Source of the DNA: Proteobacteria bacterium UBA6522
GTDB lineage: Bacteria > Pseudomonadota > Gammaproteobacteria > Steroidobacterales > Rariloculaceae
Direction: 5' to 3'
NCBI GenBank assembly: GCA_002434915.1
Contig: DJLG01000136.1
Coordinates: forward strand, 17,228 to 27,224
Length of the DNA stretch: 9,997 nucleotides
This document shows, piece after piece, positions 7,245-9,997 of the stretch; position 1 is the stretch's first letter; each line of letters starts with the position of its first letter. A program made the translations under genes and the position numbers. Below the pieces are notes generated by a model. That model saw nothing but the letters and a program-made list of their open reading frames with translations, made no database searches and was not told the DNA's origin.

Positions 7245-8815
7245 GCAGCATGCTCTCTTGTCTCTTTAAACCTTACGTCAGACCAACGTTCCTGAGTCAA
7301 CCGTAGACTCACAGGGCTTCGAGCTAGAAACACAAGTTCACCAGCATGATCAAGCGCTAGATCACCTGCTAGCTTATTACTAAACTGCTCTAACATTACG
7401 TGATCATCACACTGAATCCAACGGGTAGTGATGACGTTAACCACTTCAAAACTGCATTGCACCCCATACTCTTCTTTCAATCTAAAAGCAGCAACCTCAA
7501 ACTGGAGAGGTCCGATTGCACCAAGTATTAAATCATTATTGATTAAGGGGCGAAATAATTGAGTTGCCCCCTCTTCACATAGCTGATTTAACCCTTTATT
7601 GAGAGCTTTTAATTTCAATGGATCCTTTAAAACCGCGCGTCTAAACAACTCTGGCGCAAAGTCAGGTATTCCAGTAAATAACAGATCCTCTCCCTCAGAA
7701 AAGCTATCCCCAATACTAATAGTTCCATGGTTATGAAGCCCTATGATGTCACCAGCAACAGCTTCCTTAACATGATGGCGATCAGCCGCAAGAAAGGTTA
7801 TCGCTTCGCCCACACGCACATCGCGTTTAAGCCTAGTGTGGAAAAGACGCATACCAGCTCTGTAAGTACCAGAGCAAACTCTTAGGAAAGCAATTCGATC
7901 TCGATGAGCCGGATCCATGTTTGCCTGAATTTTAAAGACAAAGCCGCTCAGGGCATCTTCAGTAGGTTCTATTTTACGAGTAAGACTATAGCGTGCTTGA
8001 GGAGGAGGCGCATGATCTACAAAGAAACTTAAAAGCTCTTCAATTCCAAAGTTATGCATTGCAGTCCCAAAAAATACTGGTGTCTGTTCTCCTGACAAGT
8101 AACGATCAAGGGAGAATTTAGGGCTTACTCCTCTAATAAGTTCAATCTCTTCACGTAATTCAATAGCAGCATCCTCTAAAGCTAGTGATACTTCCTTAGA
8201 TTCAAGACCTTTCAAAGTATAAGTTTTACCTACCTTGCTAGCATCTCCACGCTCATAGAAACAAACACTATCTTCAATAAAGTTGTAAAGGCCACGGAAG
8301 TCACTCCCCATTCCAATTGGCCAATTCACCGGGCTACACTCTATTTTAAGCACTGCCTCTATCTCATCCATCAGCTCAATAGGCGAACGGCCATCCCTAT
8401 CTAACTTATTAATAAAGCTAATAATAGGCGTTGATCTCATTCGGCAAACATCCATCAACTTAATAGTTCTATCCTCAACCCCCTTTGCCGCATCTAGAAC
8501 CATTAAAGCACTATCAACTGCTGTTAATGTTCGGTATGTATCTTCAGAAAAATCCTCATGGCCAGGGGTATCCAAAAGATTTACAACTCTATCTTTATAA
8601 GGAAATTGCATCACAGACGATGTGACTGAGATACCCCTCTCTTGCTCCATTTTCATCCAATCTGATGTCGCATGTCGTTGTGCTTTACGACCCTTAACCG
8701 CACCAGCCATCTGTATAGCTCCACCAAACAAAAGCAGCTTCTCGGTCAGAGTAGTTTTACCTGCATCAGGGTGAGATATTATTGCGAACGTACGACGTTC
8801 TGGATTCTTCGGCAT
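7229..8815 (-). CDS. prfC: Peptide chain release factor 3 PrfC (RF3)
   Basis: RF3 is a translational GTPase that recycles RF1 and RF2 from the ribosome after termination and takes part in post-peptidyl-transfer quality control. The product has 528 residues (E. coli 529). The GTPase motifs are complete: G1 SHPDAGKT (14-21), G2 GISVT (61-65), G3 DTPGHEDF (82-89) and G4 NKLD (136-139). Domain II lies near 280-370 and the RF3-specific C-terminal domain near 385-520. The family's usual end TREH is at 519-522, followed by six extra residues, AAGSTA. An AAGGG ribosome site lies 9 bases before the ATG. It is third in a glycosylase-rimI-prfC unit, 32 bases after the rimI stop. EF-G and LepA are excluded by the HPDAGKT P-loop and the TREH end. 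Confidence 0.97.
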   Translation of the reverse strand: MPKNPERRTFAIISHPDAGKTTLTEKLLLFGGAIQMAGAVKGRKAQRHATSDWMKMEQERGISVTSSVMQFPYKDRVVNLLDTPGHEDFSEDTYRTLTAVDSALMVLDAAKGVEDRTIKLMDVCRMRSTPIISFINKLDRDGRSPIELMDEIEAVLKIECSPVNWPIGMGSDFRGLYNFIEDSVCFYERGDASKVGKTYTLKGLESKEVSLALEDAAIELREEIELIRGVSPKFSLDRYLSGEQTPVFFGTAMHNFGIEELLSFFVDHAPPPQARYSLTRKIEPTEDALSGFVFKIQANMDPAHRDRIAFLRVCSGTYRAGMRLFHTRLKRDVRVGEAITFLAADRHHVKEAVAGDIIGLHNHGTISIGDSFSEGEDLLFTGIPDFAPELFRRAVLKDPLKLKALNKGLNQLCEEGATQLFRPLINNDLILGAIGPLQFEVAAFRLKEEYGVQCSFEVVNVITTRWIQCDDHVMLEQFSNKLAGDLALDHAGELVFLARSPVSLRLTQERWSDVRFKETREHAAGSTA

Positions 8816-8847
8816 GGCTGATAGCCCTTAGCGGTAAATTATTAGAT

Positions 8848-9336
8848 TTAACTGATAGACGCAGCAAAAATTACTGCATCCTCACGACCAACATTCGCTT
8901 GATAATATGAAGGCCGCACACCGATCTGCTTAAAACCCAACGACTGATATAAACTGATTGCTATATTATTAGAGGGTCTTACCTCGAGAAAGATGCGTTC
9001 AACACCAAGAGCCCCTGCTTTTTCTATAAGAGCACTCAGTAAGCGCCTACCGTAACCTACGCTTTGAAACTCTGAGTGAATACAAAGATTAAGTATATGT
9101 GCTTCGCCTACAGCAACAGACATTATCCCATAACCACGAACTACTCTAGAGCTTTGACTACACGCCATACTAGTAACTTCAATCACAAAACTCTGGTATC
9201 CAGCAAGAAGGCAATCACGAAATACCCCTAGGCTCCAGGGAAAATCATAGCTGGCCCTCTCTATCGCAGCCACATGTTTCAAATCAGCAATTGACATGTC
9301 GCGCACTAACCATTTTAGTTGAATTGCAGCACTCAT
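8848..9336 (-). CDS. rimI: Ribosomal protein S18 alanine N-acetyltransferase RimI
   Basis: RimI is a GNAT-fold enzyme that transfers acetyl from acetyl-CoA to the N-terminal Ala of ribosomal protein S18. The product has 162 residues (E. coli 148). Visible motifs are FPWS (32-35), the acetyl-CoA loop QSVGYGRRLL (91-100), FLEVRPSN (116-123) with E118 equivalent to the catalytic Glu of enteric RimI, LYQSLGF (129-135) with Y130 equivalent to the catalytic Tyr, and a closing YYQANVGREDAVI (144-156). I chose the ATG at 9336 because it overlaps the stop of the upstream glycosylase as ATGA and places the first beta strand (WLVRDM) normally. A longer frame from 9378 adds 14 residues with no ribosome site. 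The 4-base overlap suggests translational coupling, although no clear Shine-Dalgarno is visible. A related GNAT with another target cannot be fully excluded. Confidence 0.93.
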   Translation of the reverse strand: MSAAIQLKWLVRDMSIADLKHVAAIERASYDFPWSLGVFRDCLLAGYQSFVIEVTSMACSQSSRVVRGYGIMSVAVGEAHILNLCIHSEFQSVGYGRRLLSALIEKAGALGVERIFLEVRPSNNIAISLYQSLGFKQIGVRPSYYQANVGREDAVIFAASIS

Positions 9337-9989
9337 GAGTTTTGAAGTATCTGCATTACCAAAATGAGATCTTCCCATGCTTTAGATTTAGCCGAAGGAC
9401 TACGAAGCAAATAAGCTGGGTGATAGCTAACCAATAACGGTATCTGCTGCTCACCATAGTTAAACTCACCGCCCCGCAGCCTACCTACAGGGGAATCAGA
9501 CTTCAACAACCACTGTGCAGCAATACGGCCTAAAGCAAGTATCACTTTAGGCTGTAAAAGCGAAATCTGTCTCTCGAGATAGGGGCCACAAGTTAAGGAT
9601 TCTTTTGGTTTCGGATCACGATTATTTGGCGGTCTACACTTAAGAATATTAGCTATATAAACCTTATTGCGAGATAAATGTATCGATGAAAGCATTGCAT
9701 CTAATAACTGACCGGCTCTCCCGACAAATGGTTCTCCTCTTTGATCTTCCTCGACCCCTGGCGCCTCTCCAATAATCAATAAATCAGCCCCATGATCCCC
9801 AACCCCAAATACCGTCTGTGTGCGCCCATGACAAAGCTCGCATCTGGTACAGTCTTCCACAGTAATTTTAAGTTCATCCCAACCCTGCTGTGATAAATCG
9901 GGAATAAGGGTTTTATTTTCATCAAAATTACGCTGCGACCATACAGTTATCCCAATCGCCTCTAAATACTGTTCACGCACTGTACTCAT
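9333..9989 (-). CDS. Uracil-DNA glycosylase, family 4 (4Fe-4S)
   Basis: This enzyme would excise uracil from DNA after cytosine deamination or dUTP misincorporation, starting base-excision repair. The 218-residue product shows the family 4 pattern: an N-terminal cysteine cluster C47-x2-C50-x2-C53, motif 1 GEAPG (74-78) followed by GEPFVGRAGQLLD (85-97), NILKCRPPNNR (114-124), C118 and C134 at the family spacing, and the C-terminal motif HPAYLLR (190-196). C47, C50, C118 and C134 are the likely cluster ligands; C53 is extra. The first 45 residues or so form a variable extension typical of proteobacterial members. The start MSTVREQYLEAIGI looks natural, but only 8 bases upstream are in the window, so the ribosome site and promoter are barely visible. 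It appears to lead the rimI-prfC unit. Older databases called such proteins 'phage SPO1 DNA polymerase-related'. Confidence 0.92.
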   Translation of the reverse strand: MSTVREQYLEAIGITVWSQRNFDENKTLIPDLSQQGWDELKITVEDCTRCELCHGRTQTVFGVGDHGADLLIIGEAPGVEEDQRGEPFVGRAGQLLDAMLSSIHLSRNKVYIANILKCRPPNNRDPKPKESLTCGPYLERQISLLQPKVILALGRIAAQWLLKSDSPVGRLRGGEFNYGEQQIPLLVSYHPAYLLRSPSAKSKAWEDLILVMQILQNS

Positions 9990-9997
9990 CCTACAAC

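Noticed and set aside
9337..9378. Longer rimI start adding 14 residues
   Set aside because: No ribosome site upstream; the ATGA overlap at 9336-9333 and the usual RimI N-terminus favour the shorter form.
1..9997. Mobile elements, CRISPR arrays, tRNA or rRNA genes, defence or toxin-antitoxin genes
   Set aside because: No transposase, integrase, regularly spaced repeats, tRNA-like cloverleaf or unexplained accessory gene was seen; coding and neighbourhood are those of a conserved housekeeping region.

Overview
The window is an ordinary, densely coding stretch of a gammaproteobacterial chromosome. It holds eight complete genes, seven of them confidently named, and very little non-coding DNA. 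It looks A+T-rich by eye (roughly 40% G+C, not counted). TAA, TAG and TGA all serve as stops, so the standard bacterial code applies. The layout lptF-lptG divergent from pepA-holC-valS is the classic gammaproteobacterial arrangement known from E. coli and pseudomonads. A beta/gamma-type HolC and a bacterial RF3 also fit that group. I cannot name the genus. A family 4 uracil-DNA glycosylase beside rimI points away from enterics and towards an environmental lineage, but that is inference.

Layout. Bases 1-109 are a short non-coding end, possibly with the tail of a convergent gene. lptG (110-1180) and lptF (1177-2262) lie on the minus strand, are translationally coupled, and encode the two membrane subunits of the LPS exporter. 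A 172-base divergent region (2263-2434) separates them from pepA (2435-3916), holC (3939-4397) and valS (4476-7232) on the plus strand. These encode leucyl aminopeptidase, the chi subunit of DNA polymerase III and valyl-tRNA synthetase. From the right edge, a minus-strand operon reads inward: a 4Fe-4S uracil-DNA glycosylase (9333-9989), rimI (8848-9336) and prfC (7229-8815).

How the genes relate. LptF and LptG act as a heterodimer. valS, prfC and rimI all serve translation (tRNA charging, release-factor recycling, S18 acetylation), while holC and the glycosylase serve replication and repair. These are housekeeping roles; I found no mobile element, CRISPR array, tRNA, defence cassette or novel system.

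The points most worth a second look are architectural. valS and prfC converge so tightly that their TAG stops share one CTAG. A candidate prfC terminator is built from the coding ends of both genes. Three of the eight genes start with GTG, and two junctions are 4-base stop/start overlaps that fix start sites differing from the longest open frames.
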